Assembly (NCBI RefSeq): GCF_040939455.1
Contig: NC_134111.1
Coordinates: 59,910,501-59,974,500 of the forward strand
Direction of reading: 5' to 3'
Length of the DNA: 64,000 nucleotides
Source: Microcebus murinus
Taxonomy: Eukaryota; Chordata; Mammalia; Primates; Cheirogaleidae
Below are positions 23,730-36,560 of the stretch, in pieces; position 1 is the stretch's first letter, and each line of letters begins with the position of its first letter. Position numbers and translations under genes: made by a program. Under the pieces are notes generated by a model, which was not told where the DNA came from, made no database searches, and saw nothing but the letters and a program-made list of their open reading frames with translations.

Positions 23730-24699
23730 AATTGCAGTTTTTTTCTAGCTCTTGGATTGTCATATGAATTTATAGACTGCAAAGATTTTGAGCAGAAGGG
23801 AAAGAAATAGATGTTGCCCTTTAGAATGATTGAATAAACTTACTAGAGAAGCGTATGGTATGAAGTATGGTATGAAAGGAGCTGACTGATAACGACAACA
23901 TTTCAGGGAATAAGGGTGTCTGTTTATGGTTTCAAGAGGAAAATCAACAAAGAAGAAAAACAGTGGTATCTTTAAGTTTAATAACCTTTTGATTTTGTTG
24001 CTTAGAAATTCAGCATTCTGACAAAACAATTGCAAACTCATGACAGGGCTAGAGAAATAAGTAATTTTGATTGAAGGATTTTCTACCCAGAATCCTTTCA
24101 GATGAGGCTGTGATTATGTTTGGAAACTAAACATATATATTATGGAGAAAGAAAATAAGAGCAGTTTTTATATTTTCTTTTTAACTAGGACAATCCCATT
24201 GTTGACAGCAACTTGATTCCATAAATCTACAAATGTTTTACCTTGCATATTTCAAGATGCTTACTGTGGAGTCTCAGCATAAAGATTTGGCAGACACTTT
24301 ATTCAGGGAAGTCAGTGATAATAGTGTTGTTGGAAATTCGGTGGGAAAATTAAGGGCAAAATGAAATATGAGATTCCATTAAAATAAAATTATTGTTAGT
24401 TAAATTCCAACTTCATCTCTTTATTCTCTATTATATGTTGAACTTCTATCCTCCCAATAGTCAGAAATAAGAAATCATTACAGACTTACCTTCTTTAGCT
24501 TACATATACTACCAACTATCGAAAAGCTTCTCATCTTTTTAAAACATTTCTTCATTATTGCACCTCCTCTTTTTTGCCCATTGCAATTGCCTTAGTTTAG
24601 GCGAGCATTTCTCATCTAATTGATTGAAACTTTTTCTTGCTTCTTTTTTTTTGCATCCTTTAAAAAAGATCATTTATCCTAGACATTTCCAGAGGGAAA
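23730..24699. other. Unassigned unique sequence
   Basis: No gene or confident repeat. The 93-codon minus frame at 23760-24041 is phenylalanine-rich low-complexity translation without family resemblance. Confidence 0.35.
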
Positions 24700-25010
24700 A
24701 TTCTGAAACTAATCTTAGCTTGTTACTTCTCTGTTTCAAATCAATGTCTCCTATTGGAATTCCCTCTTCACCTTTAGGATAAAGTTCAATAGCAATCCCC
24801 TCAGCTGTACAAACAAGACTCATCCCTTTTCATTTCCCCATGTATACCTATCAGCCATACGAAAGGACACACTGAAGTCTTTCTTGCCTTCGTGCCATTG
24901 TACACCCCCTTGAACATCCTTATTCTTCTCTTTTGTTTAGCTAACTCTCACTTATTACTTAAGGTTGAAACCAAATGTCTTCAGGTAAACCTTCTTTGAA
25001 CCACTAAGAT
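24700..25010 (+). mobile_element. L2 LINE fragment
   Basis: Diverged L2: CAATGTCTCCTATTGGAATT, CCTTTAGGATAAAGTTCAAT, TTCGTGCCATTGTACACCCC and CAGGTAAACCTTCTTTGAAC keep the order of the L2 3' consensus. It ends where the young L1 inserted. Confidence 0.55.
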
Positions 25011-25015
25011 ATCTC

Positions 25016-25382
25016 AGTTCTAAGAAACAATGGTGATATAGGACATCTTGTATTTTCCTGGTTAGAGCTGGAACTCATTCTACTAAGTGAAGTATCCCAA
25101 GAATGGAAAAACAAGCACCACATGTACTCACCAGCAAACTGGTATTAATTGAGCAGCACCTAAGTAGACACATAGGAACTACAGTAATTGGGTATTGGGC
25201 AGGCGGGAGGGGGAGGGGGCGGGTATATACATACATAATGAGTGAGATGTGCATCGTCTGGGGGATGCTCACGTTGAAAACTCAGACTTGTGGGTGAAAT
25301 CTCAGACTTGTGGGGGAAGGGGGGGAAGGGCATTATTTGAAACCTTAAAATTTGTACCTCCATAATATGCTGAAATAAAAAA
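25016..25382 (+). mobile_element. Young L1 LINE 3' end, 5'-truncated
   Basis: Plus-strand relative of the L1 at 22626-23268: CTAAGAAACAATGGTGATAT, GAAGTATCCCAAGAATGGAA, the G-rich 3'UTR GGAGGGGGAGGGGGC and the terminal CCATAATATGCTGAAATAAA. A short direct repeat, ATATCTC (25009-25015 and 25383-25389), may be the target-site duplication. Only about 370 bp remain, holding the last codons of ORF2 plus 3'UTR. Confidence 0.88.
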
Positions 25383-25589
25383 ATATCTCTGTCTTTAGTG
25401 AATTTTTCATTCTTTTTATGAATTATTTATTTGGTTCGTTTGTGTTGGTTTTCAACTTTATTATCACTCCCATCGAACTTAATTGCAATCCATATTTTGA
25501 ATTCAATTTATGACATTTCAAAACTTTCTTTTTCGTTGGAGTCCATAGATGGAGAGCTAGTATGATCCTCTGGGGTTGTCAAAGCAGTC

Positions 25590-25923
25590 TTTTTTTTTTT
25601 TTTTTGAGACAGAGTTTCACTTTGTTGTCCAGGCTAGAGTGAGTGCCATGGCATCAGCCTAGCTCACAGCAATCTCAAACTCCTGGGCTCAAGTGATCCT
25701 CCTGCCTCAGCGTCCCGAGTAGCTGGAACTACAGGCATGCGCCACCATGCCTGGATAATTTTTTCTATGTATATCAGTTGGCCAATTAATTTCTTTCTAT
25801 TTCTAGTAGAGACAGGGGTCTCACTCTTGCTCAGGCTGGTTTCGAACTCCTGACCTTGAGCAATCCACCCGCCTCGGCCTCCCAGAGTGCTAGGGTTACA
25901 GGCATGAGCCACCGCGCCCGGCC
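25590..25923 (-). mobile_element. Alu SINE (strepsirrhine type), full length
   Basis: Poly(T) 25590-25605, lemur linker CAGTTGGCCAATTAATTTCT, 5' end CACCGCGCCCGGCC at 25923. Target-site duplication CAAAGCAG[T/C]CTTT at 25580-25592 and 25924-25936 with one mismatch. Confidence 0.95.
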
Positions 25924-25939
25924 CAAAGCAGCCTTTAAA

Positions 25940-28540
25940 ACAAATTTGCCAGAGTTCTTATGGTGGCACCTTCTCATCTGGAACCTCTTCCCTCATCTCA
26001 AAACAGATAGCTTTGCAGTTCACCTCTCCTTCTCTGCTGGGCATTCTGCTGCTCAGTGTAGAGAGAGGTGTGCTGCCTTTTGGCTCATGCAGGTAAGTAT
26101 ACCCTGTGGTTTTGCTGGAAATTTGAGGTGGCTGGACCTCAGACCCCTGGGAGTATTCAGGTACCTGCAGTGGTGGACTAGGTTAGGTAATCGCCAGGCC
26201 CCAGAACCCTGGATGGCATGCTTGCATCCTTGGGGGACAAAAGCATGACCAGACAGGCAAACTTGACCTTAAGTGTCCCTGGGTTCAGGCAGTTGCTGTG
26301 ATAGGGAGGATGAGGTGATCTTCTGGTCCAGAAGTATGCTCAGGCAGGAGAAGGGTGGATGCACTGCGAACCTGTGACAGGAAGGGCAAGCACCTCTTAA
26401 TGAGACAAGAGGGCCAGGCAGCTATAGAGTGCACGAGCTGCTCACCCCTCCCTATCTTGGCAGTGACAGTGGTCTCTGTCCTTTAGGGGCACAAAAGTGC
26501 CCATATTCCTGGCTTCCACCCTGGCCCAGCTGCAGCAGAAATGGTGGAAACATGTCAACCTGCTGTGTGCATTACTACCAGAATGGCGTGGTGCTGTGGC
26601 TAAAAGGCTCTGGTGGGGAAGAAGTAGTCATGCCAGGCACTTGCCTCCAGAGATGATAGGCTCCTTCCAGAAACAACAGGCATCTCAAAGAGGGGACTGC
26701 TAGCCCTGCCCTCTCTCAGTGGAGACACTGGTTTTTGTCCTGAGGGTGAACAAAAGCACCTGGAGAATCCACTCTCTTCCTGGCCTGGCTGCAGCAGAGG
26801 TGGTGGAGAAAGCTCTAAGCTCTGTGTGTATGTATGCTGGGCTCCCAGAATGATTAGGGGCTACTGCTGAAATGCTCCAATGCTCCAATGGGGCTGTGGT
26901 GATTGTGCCAGGGACTAGTCTCCAGGGTGGGAAAGTTCCTCCCAGAAGTTACAGGCAACTCAAGGAAAGAACAGCTAGTACCATCCTTCCTCAGTGGAGG
27001 CAGTAGTTTTTCTCCTTGGGGCATACAAAAGTGCTTGTTTCCATTTTTTAAATGGAAAAGAGTGAGCCCCAAGCCCCATGGAAGATTCAATGTGATAGGT
27101 GCTCTGTCAGAGGTGGGGCAGCTGCTGCCGAGTGCCCTGGCTTAATTGTCCCCTGTGTAACCCTCACTGGTCTAGAGTGATAATAGCTGCACCTGCCTTG
27201 GCTGCAGTGGGGTGGGGAGAGGGGGGGAGAAGGAGGGTGGAGAAGGCCCCAAATGAGGGGAAGCTGATGGACTGATCTCTTTTCCCAAGGGGCCCCATGG
27301 TGTGCTGCACTGTCCTCTCAGCTGGAAGTGGCCCATCCTGAATCCCCAAGCTCGGAGAGAGCTTTAGTTCCCCCAGGACCCACTGGTACCCCATAGCTTA
27401 GACTATAGCAGCTGCTGTGGTCTAAGTGGATACTGGGGAATGTTGGCTGTGGATCTAGCAATGCAGATACCCAGGGGCTGAGATTTCCCACTCAAGAAAG
27501 CTGCAAAAATACTGCCTGTTTGTAAAGAGAGGTAAATGGGCTGCACTCTCCATGCAAAACCTGGGTGCAGTGAGCAGAGTACTATTGGGGATATACCTCC
27601 CTTCCCCGCAAGCCTAGACTGGCCATCTCACAGCACACCTGCACCAAAAGCTCATGCTTAGGAGCAGCAGCTGCTATGTCCATAGCATTCAGTGGAGGAG
27701 GGGAGGTCCCTCTCCGCACATCCCTTCCTGGGCTCTGGTGCTGCTTTTGCTATGAGATGGAGATACTCTCCTCCCCTACAGACCCCACTCTGTGCTGTGT
27801 CTCCACTTGTAGTGGTGCAGACAAATTTGGATCATGAGCCAGGAGCTCTTAACTGCAGGAAAGTGCATATGCTGCCTTCCTCTGTCCTAAAAAGCACTTT
27901 CAGCCTTTCCCAATACCCTTGGGGAAGCCTGCCTTATAGGCCAGAACAATGGGATTACCACTGCTCTCCTTTGTCTCCCTGTTCCTTTGTGATTTTCACA
28001 GTCCAAGCAGGTGCTGAGGAATATTTGTGTGGGATCCACTGACAGGGAGACTGAGGGGCTGTGACTTCCCAGGCAGGATAGAGGCACCTAGTGTGTGCAC
28101 AAGCAACATGGCGCCCACCATCTCAGCTTGGCTCTGTGGTGCGGGGATGTGACTCTGTGTGGACCCACAGCCCAGTGCTCTGCTCTCAAGAAGTTCTCAG
28201 TTTGCCAATAGCAGCAGTGCCTGGATTTGTGGGCGTAGAAGGGCTCTCTAACAGATTGGGAGCTGGCAGACTGCCACAGGTGTGAGGGGAGGAAAAGTGC
28301 ACACTCCCACTTACACTTTCTGTGGGACTCTGAATCCCTCCGGGGTTGGTCTCTGCCGTAATCTTGCTCCTTCTGGTTCTGCTCCTCAACTTCTTGTCGT
28401 GGGATCTCCAGTAAGGGTAAGTTATGGCACCTTTCCCTCAGTATTCCATGTGGATTATGCTTTTTCACGTGAAACTTATTTTTCTTTTGGGGACAATCTG
28501 GTGACCCATGTCACTAGTCAGCCATCTTGCCCCCTCTCCT
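25940..28540 (-). mobile_element. L1 5'UTR-like block with tandem monomers
   Basis: A GC-richer 2.6 kb block unlike its neighbours. Read on the minus strand it starts near 28540 with GGGGCAAGATGGCTGAC. CAAGATGGC (28521-28529) matches the YY1-site motif near the start of mammalian L1 promoters. Toward its 3' side it contains four related monomers, recognised by CAAAAGC/CAAAAGTGC cores at 26238, 26492, 26751 and 27026, plus repeated CTGCAGCAGA and CAGTGGAG[A/G]CA motifs. No ORF1 follows, so the element is a fragment. The many short frames on both strands (for example 28088-28468, 126 codons) are not supported as genes. L1 identity is an inference; an LTR or unknown repeat is the alternative. 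Confidence 0.6.
26150..27150 (-). repeat. ~255-275 bp tandem monomers inside the L1 5'UTR-like block
   Basis: Four diverged direct repeats with core spacings of 254, 259 and 275 bp, judged from the CAAAAGC cores. Units share the phrases CAGTGGAGACACTGGTTTTT / CAGTGGAGGCAGTAGTTTTT, GGCTGCAGCAGAGGTGGTGG / AGCTGCAGCAGAAATGGTGG and TGCCAGGCAC / TGCCAGGGAC. The arrangement recalls the promoter monomers of rodent L1 elements. Confidence 0.65.
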
Positions 28541-28544
28541 GTGT

Positions 28545-29262
28545 TTCTATTTTTGTCTCAGGATATTTTTTGATTTACCTTTTGATCTATTCTATGATCC
28601 ATTGGTTGTTTAGGTACTTGTTTAATTTCCATGTATTTGTGTATATGCCTAGATTTCTCATTATTCATTTCTAGTTTCATGCCATGATCTGAAAAGATAC
28701 TTGATATGATTTCAATCTTTTTAAACTTGTTAATATTTGTTTTGCAGCCTAACATGATGTATCCCGGAGAATGTTCTATGTGCACTTGAGAAGAATGTAT
28801 GTTTTGTTGCTGTTTGATGGAATGTTCTATATATGTCTGTTAGGTATATTTGGTCTAAAGTATAATTTAAGTCCAATGTTTTCTCACCAATATTCTGTCT
28901 AAATGATCTGTCTGTTGTTGAAAGTGGGATATTGAGCTTCCTTAGTACTATTGTATTGCGGTCTCTCTGTTCATATCATTTAATACTTGCTTTATATATT
29001 TAGGTGCTCTAATGTTGGGTGCATATATATTTATCATTGTTATACTTTCTGGGTGAATTAACCCCTTTATCATTATGTTATGATCTTTTTTGCCTCTTTT
29101 TATAGTTTTTGACTTTAAATCTATTTTGTCTGATATAAATGTAGCTATTCCTGCTCTCTTCGAGTTCCATTTGTGTCCATATCTTTTTCTATCCCTTTAC
29201 TTTCAGGCTATGTGGCCTTACTAGTTAAAAGTTATTCTCATGTAGGCAGTGTATGGTTGAAT
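28545..29262 (-). mobile_element. Old L1 ORF2 (endonuclease region) fragment
   Basis: Reverse complement of L1 ORF2 5' coding sequence. On the plus strand TCATTTCTAGTTTCATGCCA, GAGAATGTTCTATGTGCACT, ATGTCTGTTAGGTATATTTG, TTGGGTGCATATATATTTAT and TTTGTCTGATATAAATGTAG occur in the order expected for antisense ORF2. Reading frames are broken by indels. Confidence 0.75.
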
Positions 29263-29299
29263 CTTGTTTTTTCTTTTGTTTTTTTTTTTTAAAATTTCT

Positions 29300-29420
29300 T
29301 CCTCATTTCTAAAGGACAGATTTACTAGGTATTCTTGTTTGGCTGTTGTTTTCCTCAGCACTTTTAATATGTTACCCTACCTCTCCTGGCCTGCAGGGTT
29401 TCTGCTGGGAAAATTCTGGC
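29300..29420 (-). mobile_element. Possible additional L1 scrap
   Basis: CTAAAGGACAGATTTACTAG and CTCCTGGCCTGCAGGGTTTC resemble a recurrent phrase of old antisense L1M elements. The order relative to the preceding fragment is not certain. Confidence 0.45.
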
Positions 29421-30126
29421 TTATATACATTTTCTTTACCAACCATGGTAGTACAACTATTTTAGGCTTGTCCTAGACAATCTTTTAAGTCAATGACTAA
29501 AATGGAAGATCACTTATTTTCTTTACTCAAGTTACAACTTGTAATTCCTACAACAGGTGCAAAACTAATGAAAAAAACTCAGTAATTTTAACTTTAAGAA
29601 TAAGGCTGTGGGAGTAGACCACACTGGATGCAGGTAATGGGGAGGTGCATTATCTCTAGATAATTCAAAAATAACAAAATGAGCTAAGTTGGTGTGATTT
29701 TAATTGTCAGCATGCACCAGCAATTCTAATGTCAGTGATAAAATTCTTCTCTCTAAAATAAAAAAAGTATTTTGTTTATCTAAGTCTTGAACAATTGCTC
29801 CAGCTAATGTTGAGATATAATAATATCTATTCAAATCAGTATGTTTTATTACTTATCCTTTAAGAACCATTGTATTATACATTGTAATTTGCAGGACTTG
29901 CAGTTATCCTGTAGATCTCTGACATACACATAGATTTAGCTATGTGTGCTTGTTTGAGTGTAGATTATTAATGGTTTGGAATTGTTCAAGCTGGTTCAGA
30001 CTCTATCCTTCCTCTCTCCCCTCCTCATTCTTTCTTCTTTTTCTTTTCACTTCTTTATTAAATTTTACTCTTAGAAATGATTCTGAAACTCAGTCAAACT
30101 AAAGATAAAACGACTGATAAAATATT
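29421..30126. other. Unassigned sequence left of the RPL15 retrocopy
   Basis: AT-rich with no gene or confident repeat. It represents the pre-insertion locus together with the DNA beyond 32349. Confidence 0.4.
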
Positions 30127-30174
30127 GCAATATTCTTTTTTTTTTTTTTTTTTTTTTTTTTAGCTTAATAGACA

Positions 30175-30180
30175 TTTATT
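30175..30180 (-). terminator. Distal poly(A) signal of the RPL15 retrocopy
   Basis: AATAAA on the minus strand, 13 bases before the start of the poly(A) tail at 30161, the normal spacing. It shows that the copied transcript used a distal polyadenylation site. A proximal AATAAA lies at 31650-31655, only 27 bases after the stop codon, and was bypassed. Confidence 0.85.
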
Positions 30181-31682
30181 CCTTTCATTAAACAACATCT
30201 ACACAAAATCCAAATTAATTTTTTTAGAAAGTAAATTTAGGTCTTAGGTCTCAAATTTTATGAGCCTATTAATATTTTCTGGACATCGATTAACTGAACC
30301 TTTTGAAACCCCTAGAGAAAAATTGGTTCAGGAAAACCATCAATTGAATTTTGAAATCAAATTACTCTTAAGTCAGAAAACTCAGAATTTGGAAAAAATG
30401 GAGCAACTCCTCTTCTGTATTTCCTTCACACTCCAATTTACCCTGGGAAACATTAGCCTAGTCCACTGAACACATGAAACATAAATGTGGCAGGATGCTT
30501 AAAGTTAAGGTGGCCTTAAAGTTAACTGATGGCCCAACTTTGTGAAAGGCTAAGGATTTTCAGGGTATTTTGATCAGAAACAAACTGCAGATATGTAAGG
30601 TTAGATTGGAAACCATGAATTTACATTGACACCAACTATGTATGACTCTTCCCTGCCTGTAACCTTATGGATTGATTGGGTTGACCCAAGATGATTTGTT
30701 AAGAATGGACTGAGAATGACATATTTTTAAGCAGCCAACTATACTTTTACCCCTCATGTAGCTAGAGGTTTTATAATGGTCACAAGTTAGTTAGTGTTAC
30801 AGGTAAGTATTTAAAAATCTTGAATAAAGGTGACTTTAATTTTCTCACCTCACATTTGAAATGTATTTACCTAATGGCCACTGGCTTGCCAGCTTACAAA
30901 CATAAGGTTAATGATTCTTATTCGCCTAACATTCAATTTCCATCAGTTTCAAAATACAGTGTAACATCACTACTGTCTATATGTATAGAATCCAGGACTC
31001 CAGATTTCATGGAGCCATGGGATTGAATCAGGAGCAGCTTTTATCTCTTATGTTAATTTAAAATGGTACAATGAAGACTGAGGCAATTTTTAAGTTAACC
31101 CAGAGGTTTCATTCGTAAGATAAGCCTCTTGCAACAAGTATATCCAGTTCCAAATATGGTGGCATTTTAAACTTTTCTTTCAGAAACAAATGGAACACTG
31201 GACTAAATCTGAAGACGTGGGCTCTACATGAGCTCATATTTTTCTACGTGACCATAGGGTTAGGATATCCTCCTCCTACCCTAAAAATTTCTAAACAAAA
31301 CCCAATTAAAAAGCCAGCAGAGCATTGCCATCATCCCAGTAAAGCTGTAGGTTTCACCACATGCACCAAACAAATCTACAGGGTAGTTGTAGCACTCCTC
31401 TTTTAAAGAATTTATTTTACACCTATTATACCACACAGCATGTTTTAAACACCGACATAAAACTCCCTAATAAGATAAAGCAAAGACAAAAGAAGCTTAT
31501 CTTATTAGAAACAAGATACACCATCACTTATAGTCTTCAAACATTATTGCACTTTTAACTTCATATTTGACAAAGCATTCATGAAACAATCTGCAGACTA
31601 GTTTAACAGACAAATAACACCTTTAAGCAGACATGACCATCCTAAATTGTTTATTAGGTATGAATTTTACAAACATTACTTA

Positions 31683-32303
<621 letters not shown>

Positions 32304-32349
32304 TTACCTGATGGCTGCCGCCAGACGGAAAAAAAGCCGCAATATTCTT

Positions 32350-35145
32350 AAGGGTATTCATATTTTATCAAGTTACACTAAAGGAATGAATTTTTTTTAG
32401 GATTTCAGATGCCATTTAGCTGGGTGAATAGGGTAGGTATTTATAGGAAAAAGCAGGGCTCTTCTTGATACAATCTTGAAACCATAATGCATTTCACTGC
32501 TACCATCTTTGTACTTAACTTTTAAGGACTTTTATGATTATGTAGTTTTCTTTAGCCTTTGTATGTACTCTATAGAAATCCTTTTACCTTTTATTTTTAA
32601 AGGCTATTCTGGTTTGAGCTGTAGTTCTACAGGCATAAGCATAGTCCAGCGAAATTTTAGAGATCCAAACCCTGAAATAGTAAGAATCTTTCCTGAAATT
32701 CCTTGTGAAAGTGCCCTAATGATTAAGGGTATTTTTTTTCTTTAATTCAAAAGGAGACATTTATAGAATGTTATCATCTAAAACTCCATAAAGAATGACA
32801 TTTATGTACAAAATTTCAGAGAAAAGTCATTCACTTTCTGTAGATAAACTTTTCAAATTGTGTAAGTTTCATTAGCCCAAACGTAAGGTTCATGTGGAAA
32901 AAGAACAGAGGGCAACAGAAGACAGTCCCTGTTAGATTCATCCTTTTCATCTCTCCTAGATTTCAATAGCATAGGAAAGATCTTGAAATGGAACTGAGAA
33001 TCTGTTTGTTTTACAATTTATAAAGAAAAAAAAGGAGAACTTTAAGAATATTTTGCTTGGGGTTGACAAATGATTATATAACTTTTTGATGCCATGATGT
33101 ACCGGGTTACTAAATCACTCCTGGAGTTACATAAAATGAACAGTCAACAGGAGGATGCTTAAATTTTTAGATTTAAGATAGAGATCTTGTATATATTTCT
33201 TAACTAGGAACATTGTTTCCTCTTTCTAATTTCAGAAAGTAGTCATAAAAGCTCATTGTATTCACTTTGAATAACTGGCAAATAATGAGAGACATCAGCT
33301 AGAGACTGGAAGCCAAATGACAAAGATTGAGAGCACATACCAGAATAATGACATCTTTGATGAGTCTATTACATTGGTAGCTTTAACCATGAGAAATCTC
33401 CATGAGGAAGTAATGAATGATGGGTAGTAAGAATTTAAACAAAGAACCTTCAAAAGAGAATCTTTCATGGTAATTGGAAGCAGAGTGAAAGAGATCAAAG
33501 GCTAGTTTTTGTGCCAGGGCAAAATAATAAAAGTCCAAAATAGGATCAAAATGACAAGCTATGTGAGGCTCTCTGAGAAACTGAGGAAGAGAGACAAATT
33601 CAATAGGGAAGCTACTTGCATTATAAACTATAAAAACAATGAAAAATTTTGTTTTAGATGTGTAGTGTAATATAAGTACGTGAAGTTTATTTAATATCAG
33701 TAGAGAAGTAACTATAGGCAATGAATATCCTCCTTAATTTTAAATTTAAAGAACAAATTGGTTTTATGAGAATCACAGACCTATAGTATTTTTCCATGTC
33801 AGATGTTATATAAAATATATACTGAAAATATATTCTCAAGTATTATTTTCATATTTTAAAATATTAATTGAGAGCCTAAAGTATAAAATTCTAGGGCTAT
33901 GATGATGTATAAAAAGTGTTCTGAAAAATTTAAAGTGTTAGCAGACAAAAATTTTTATTATAGAAGTATTCTATTTTAGATCTTAAATCAATGTTATTAC
34001 AGAAATATGTGAACCTAAAAAGCAATCAATTCTTATCGATTGGCAAGAATGTTTTATAAATTCAAGCACACTAATCTTTTGGGTGTCTTATGTATTATAA
34101 TATTTTCCATTAAAATTTTTTGTAACAATAACTACTTATGGGTTGAGTACTTTCCTAAGTCCCAGGGACTCTGCTTAATAATGGAACTATAACCATGAAC
34201 AAATATCATATCAATTAATCTCATAGTCAGATTCCATCACTAGCTTCTTTTATATGTACTATGCTTAGAAAGTCCTTCCCACTCTAAGATTTAGAAAATA
34301 GTTACCTATTTTTCTTCTAGTGCTTATATGATTTCAATTTTTACATTTAAATTTTGGAAATATTGAGAATTTATTTTGTCATATGGATGATTGACCTTTT
34401 AAACAATTTTACTAGTCTAGGTTTAAGTAAAATAGTATAAGTTTATAATTAAAATATTTAGAAATATTTAGAATGTTTTCTTTTGATTATTTCTGAGTAG
34501 CATATGCTAACATTTCCCCTCCTGAACCCTTTGCTCCATTTTGTGATAATAAATTGAGAGGAAGAGAATTGGGACAAATAAACAGTAGGCAATTGGAACG
34601 CATGACTCTGAGCTTAAGTGTACTAGAGCTGAAAAAGGCCCAACCAGAAAATGTACTTCTCAGTACAGAGCTAGAACATCTTTAAAAAGCAGGCACTCCT
34701 TAAAAGTTTAGCTAATGGAAATGGTTTTATTAGACAAGACACATGAAGACTAAATTAGATTGTATCCTTCCTCTTGATTTAATAATCTCACGTGCAAGTT
34801 TATGATGCCCTTTAGTGTGATTAATGATAAAAATTAAAGTTAACTGTTTATTATTTAATGAGACCATTTTAATAGCTAACATGGAGCTCTTTGGGTCCTA
34901 CAATTCAATCGTTTCCTTCCAAAGTGAATTTTTTTTTCAAGAGAAGTGATTGGATTCTACAGGGCAGAAGAGCAAATGCACTTTTCTACACAACGTATAA
35001 TATCTCACTTAATTTGGTTTAATGGTAAAGAGAGAAGAAAGAAAATATCAAGTTTGAATTAATTAAAAATCTGAGTTTAATTAATGAAAAGAAGTATCAT
35101 AAGATTTAGACATACCTGATAGACCTTTGTTTTTGAATAGGACAC
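32350..35145. other. AT-rich unique DNA right of the retrocopy
   Basis: No gene or CpG island. The minus-strand frame 33383-33721 (112 codons) is rich in F, L, I and S with no known family and is probably chance. A weak L2-like tail may lie near 34125-34230. Confidence 0.4.
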
Positions 35146-35149
35146 TAAC

Positions 35150-35300
35150 CTTTGAGTTTCAGTTTCTGTATGTGTAGAATGGTGGTCATAACAGCTACCC
35201 AGACCACCAATCCTTTGATAATTAAATAAGATAATACAAACTATGACAGTTCTTGCAAACTGTAAGACACTGTATGCACATTCTCTATTGTTATTATTAA
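35150..35300 (+). mobile_element. MIR SINE fragment
   Basis: TTGAGTTTCAGTTTCTGTAT, GTAGAATGGTGGTCATAACA and AATTAAATAAGATAATACAA follow the order of the MIR core and 3' part (…CTCAGTTTCCTCATCTGTAAAATG…TTAAATGAG…). Confidence 0.65.
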
Positions 35301-35794
35301 TTTAAAGCATGGAAATGAAGCGTCCATTTGTTTTGGGTCTGCTTTATAGAACAGACAACTCACTTATAATGACTACATGCATTTGATTTAGAGTTTGTAC
35401 AAAGTCCAGTTTTTTAAACTGGATAAAAATTTCTCCTTTAATTCTCATTACTCTAACATATCTTTGGAATAAGTCATCAACTTTATGAGAAAGTTGTGTG
35501 ACACCAAGAAATATTAGCACATGCTATGGCAGTCATTATATGCACAATTATTATCACAAAAATTCATTCTTATTTATGTGTCTGATTATATTTGTTATCT
35601 TTCTTTCCATTCACTTTGTTTCTGTTTATTTAAGTGGGATAATGAGCAATCTCTAATTTTTCTATTGAGTCACTTTCCCATGAATTCCTGCTTCTACACA
35701 TGTCTAGTCACTAAAATCAGAAAAGAGTATGCAACTCAGTCAAATTTTGAGTACAGATGTGTCCTTTGCAAATGGTTTTGCTACACAGTGCCTA

Positions 35795-35945
35795 TGCAGT
35801 CTTAGGCAAGATAGTTAACTACTTTGTATCTCAGTTTCTTCACTTAAAAATGAATGTAATCATAAGATCTATTGCATTGGGCTGCTGAGAGAAGTAAACG
35901 ATTAATTTAGAACATAAACTGGGAATCAGTGAACATTTAATAATT
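35795..35945 (+). mobile_element. MIR SINE fragment
   Basis: CTTAGGCAAGATAGTTAACT, TCTCAGTTTCTTCACTTAAA and GGGCTGCTGAGAGAAGTAAA match the MIR core order, diverged as expected for this ancient family. Confidence 0.65.
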
Positions 35946-36560
35946 TTATTTTTTATTGTTGCATCTTGATTTCCACAACTGTGTTAAAAGTTTAAGAACT
36001 CCATGGATTGCTTTGTCTGTGGTCTGTGTAATTTTGAATGCATAAAAAAAGAATGTGATAGTTTCCAAATGAAGCTTATACAAAATTCCAACTTCAGTAT
36101 ATATCCACATAGGTTAAAGTGATCTTTATTGATAGATTATTGTTAGCCAAGCAAGTAAATAACTATAATTTCTGCTTATTTATTCAGTTGGGGAAAAGCA
36201 GATTTATTTTATTAGTTTACTTTTATTTGTCCTAAACACCTCTTGGCTGGTATGCATCTCAATTATTCAATAAGAACAGTATTTGCTAATTCATATTGTG
36301 CACAGGCCATCTGCAGTCTACTTCTAGGTATTCAGCTAAGGCAAGAATGAGGCTGTTATCAGGGGGTATGTGTGTGATTCAAAAGACAAAAACACTGTCC
36401 CAGAGCTACAAGTAGTGTTCAACTTATTTGAAGAAACATTACTTATTCTTGCACTGTGTCCTATAATGCCTTGGCAATTCAGAGAAAGAAAGGTGGTGTA
36501 GACTGAACTAGTCAGGAACTGTCATCTGAACGATGTCTTTACTGAAATGCAGACACATGG
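35946..36560. other. Unassigned
   Basis: No gene or confident repeat recognised in this interval. Confidence 0.35.

Noticed and set aside
26429..28674. Dense overlapping frames of 65-130 codons on both strands
   Set aside because: They come from the GC-richer L1 5'UTR-like block, where stops are rare. None has a recognisable domain, codon signature or splice context.
33383..33721. 112-codon minus-strand frame rich in hydrophobic residues
   Set aside because: AT-driven composition and no recognisable membrane-protein family; no evidence of a gene.
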